DNA of 56,228 bases from Solirubrobacterales bacterium. GTDB lineage: Bacteria; Actinomycetota; Thermoleophilia; Solirubrobacterales; Solirubrobacteraceae. This document shows, in pieces, positions 54,872-56,228 of the stretch. The notes beneath the pieces were generated by a model that did no database searches, was not told the DNA's origin, and saw only the letters and a list, made by a program, of their open reading frames with translations. Where the stretch lies: NCBI GenBank assembly GCA_003132505.1, contig PKXY01000042.1, positions 1,084 to 57,311 on the forward strand. The letters run 5' to 3'. Position numbers and translations under genes: made by a program. Position 1 is the stretch's first letter; each line of letters opens with the position of its first letter.

Positions 54872-56228
54872 TCAGCGCGGGTACGCCGCCGCCACGCCGC
54901 CGTCGACGTTCAGCAGGTTCCCAGTGCTCTTGGCGGAGCGCGCAGACGAGGCGAAGTGGAGGACCGATTGGGCGATGTCCTCCGGTAGGATATTCACGCC
55001 GAGCGTCGTGCGCAGGCGGTAGTGCTCTTCGAGCTCGTCAGGATCGATTCCGTAGTTGGCGGCACGCTCGGCACGCCAGCCGGAGTCCCAGATCCGCGAG
55101 TGCGCGAGCACCGCGTCGGGGTTGACGCTGTTGACGCGGATCCCGACCGCGCCACCCTCCTCGGCAAGGCAGCGCGCGAGGTGGAGCTCCGCCGCCTTCG
55201 CCGACGAGTAGGCTGCGGCGTTGCGCCCTGCGACGAGGCCGTTCTTGGACGCGACGAAGATCACCGAGCCGCCGAGCCCCTGCGGACGCAGCATCCGGAA
55301 TGCGCTGCGCGCGACGAGGAAGTAGCCGGTCGCAAGGATCGCCTGGTTGCGCTCCCACTCCTCGAGCGTCGTCTCCTCGATCGGCGCGCTCGAGGCGATC
55401 CCGGCGTTCGAGACGACGATGTCGACACCGCCGAAGGCATCGATCGCGGCGGTGAACGCGCCCGCGACAGCCGCCTCGGAGGTCACATCGCCGGCGAACG
55501 CGACGCCGCGGTCGCCGAGCCCGGCGACGGCTGCGCCGGCGCCCTCGCCGTCGATGTCGAAAGCGACGATCACCGCGCCGGTGCCAGCGAGCCGCTCCAC
55601 GATCGCGCGCCCGATGCCGCCGGCGGCGCCGGTCACCAGCGCGATCTGGCCCTGCAGCTCGCCCGGTGGCGGCGCCAGCGAGAGCTTGTAGAGCTCGAGC
55701 GGCCAGTACTCGATCGCGAAGCTCTCGGCCTCGGTCAGGGAGACGAAGTTGCTCATTGCGCTCGACCCGGCCATCACCTCGATCGCGCGGTGGTAGAGGT
55801 CGCGCGAGACGCGCGCCGCGGCGAGGCTGCGCCCGACTGCGACGAGGCCGACGTTCTGGATCAGCACGACGCGCGCGTCGGGATCTCCCGGCACCGTCGT
55901 CTCGTCGCCGTGGCGATCGACGTAGGCGCGGTACTCCTCGCGGTAGGTGTCGGCGAGCTCGATGATCCGCGCGGCCAGCGTCTCGAGCGACTCGCTTGCG
56001 GGATCGAACGGGATCCACAGCGGCACGCGCTTGGTGTGGACGAGGTGGTCGGGGCAGGCGGCGCCGACCTCGACGAGTCGCGTGGCGTCGGCGGAGTCGA
56101 CGAACTCGGTGACGCTCGGCGAGAGGTCGCTGATCAGGACCTTCGCGTTCTCGGCGCTGACCGCGCCGCGCAGCGCCGGAAGGAGCTCGCGCAGCCAGCC
56201 GCGGCGGGCCCCCTCGTCGAGCCCGCCG
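54872..56228 (-). CDS. RhaEW-type bifunctional aldolase/short-chain dehydrogenase (5'-partial)
   Basis: Continues beyond the right edge; about 451 codons of the C-terminal part are seen. The first ~200 residues look like the end of an aldolase-type domain (LRELLPALRGAVSAENAKVLISDLSPSVTEFVD and so on) and the last ~260 are an SDR: ALVTGAAGGIGRAIVERL, SNAGIASSAP, AAYSSAKAAEL (catalytic Tyr-x3-Lys) and NVDGGVAAAYPR. This architecture matches RhaEW, which splits rhamnulose 1-phosphate and oxidises the lactaldehyde to lactate. Adjacent lutABC supports this, but the catalytic aldolase residues are outside the window. Confidence 0.75.
   Translation of the reverse strand, partial: GGLDEGARRGWLRELLPALRGAVSAENAKVLISDLSPSVTEFVDSADATRLVEVGAACPDHLVHTKRVPLWIPFDPASESLETLAARIIELADTYREEYRAYVDRHGDETTVPGDPDARVVLIQNVGLVAVGRSLAAARVSRDLYHRAIEVMAGSSAMSNFVSLTEAESFAIEYWPLELYKLSLAPPPGELQGQIALVTGAAGGIGRAIVERLAGTGAVIVAFDIDGEGAGAAVAGLGDRGVAFAGDVTSEAAVAGAFTAAIDAFGGVDIVVSNAGIASSAPIEETTLEEWERNQAILATGYFLVARSAFRMLRPQGLGGSVIFVASKNGLVAGRNAAAYSSAKAAELHLARCLAEEGGAVGIRVNSVNPDAVLAHSRIWDSGWRAERAANYGIDPDELEEHYRLRTTLGVNILPEDIAQSVLHFASSARSAKSTGNLLNVDGGVAAAYPR

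Overview
The window is GC-rich, densely coded bacterial DNA. Its housekeeping gene order and protein style point to an actinomycete. Thermoleophilia (Solirubrobacterales or relatives) is my best guess, from overall character: an alpha2-type glycyl-tRNA synthetase, csrA and a CheY protein in an actinobacterial background, many GTG/TTG starts, and many genes that look leaderless. No rRNA, phage, insertion sequence or CRISPR array is visible; three tRNA genes are.

Layout. 1-4 kb: TCA-cycle genes (sdhA fragment, icd, mdh) and a site-2-type membrane protease. 4-7 kb: a small AT-hook/winged-helix protein, a Cys-rich small protein, a CheY receiver and a Glu-Pro-repeat protein. 7-17 kb: glyS, an FmdB-type zinc protein, a divergent LytR-CpsA-Psr/ROK-kinase pair, rsmI, then metG-tatD-rsmA-ispE-membrane protein-PucR regulator, a chain in which every junction is a 4-nt GTGA overlap. 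17-30 kb: an ABC exporter, tRNA-Gln, glmU-prs-unknown-L25-pth-mfd, a PpiC-like lipoprotein, eno and divIC. 30-38 kb: csrA, a zinc-ribbon/rhomboid-like protein, a metallo-hydrolase with a lone RAM-domain protein, a large sigma/zinc-finger/transmembrane fusion, ppx, a hydroxyacid dehydrogenase, tRNA-Leu and tRNA-fMet. 38-51 kb is more accessory: ketopantoate reductase, an epimerase, a MarR/hydrolase pair around a clear operator, a toxin-antitoxin pair, an arginase-family protein, secreted proteins, and a LacI regulator whose palindrome recurs before a DUF899 operon. A 47-nt repeat flanks the 42.1-46.4 kb part of it. 48.7-56.2 kb, all on the minus strand: a hybrid histidine kinase, a DeoR regulator, lutC-lutB-lutA and the end of a RhaEW-type aldolase/dehydrogenase. 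The last group suggests rhamnose breakdown to lactate and on to pyruvate.

The most striking general feature is transcriptional. At least sixteen genes have a -10-like hexamer 6-10 nt before the start codon and no Shine-Dalgarno sequence, as expected for leaderless mRNAs. This pattern also helps choose starts. In the lcp/ROK intergenic region (25 bp) one symmetric sequence, TCTATAGT, appears to serve as -10 for both directions, and the glmU stop codon lies inside the putative -10 of prs. All functional calls come from reading the sequence; no database search was run.
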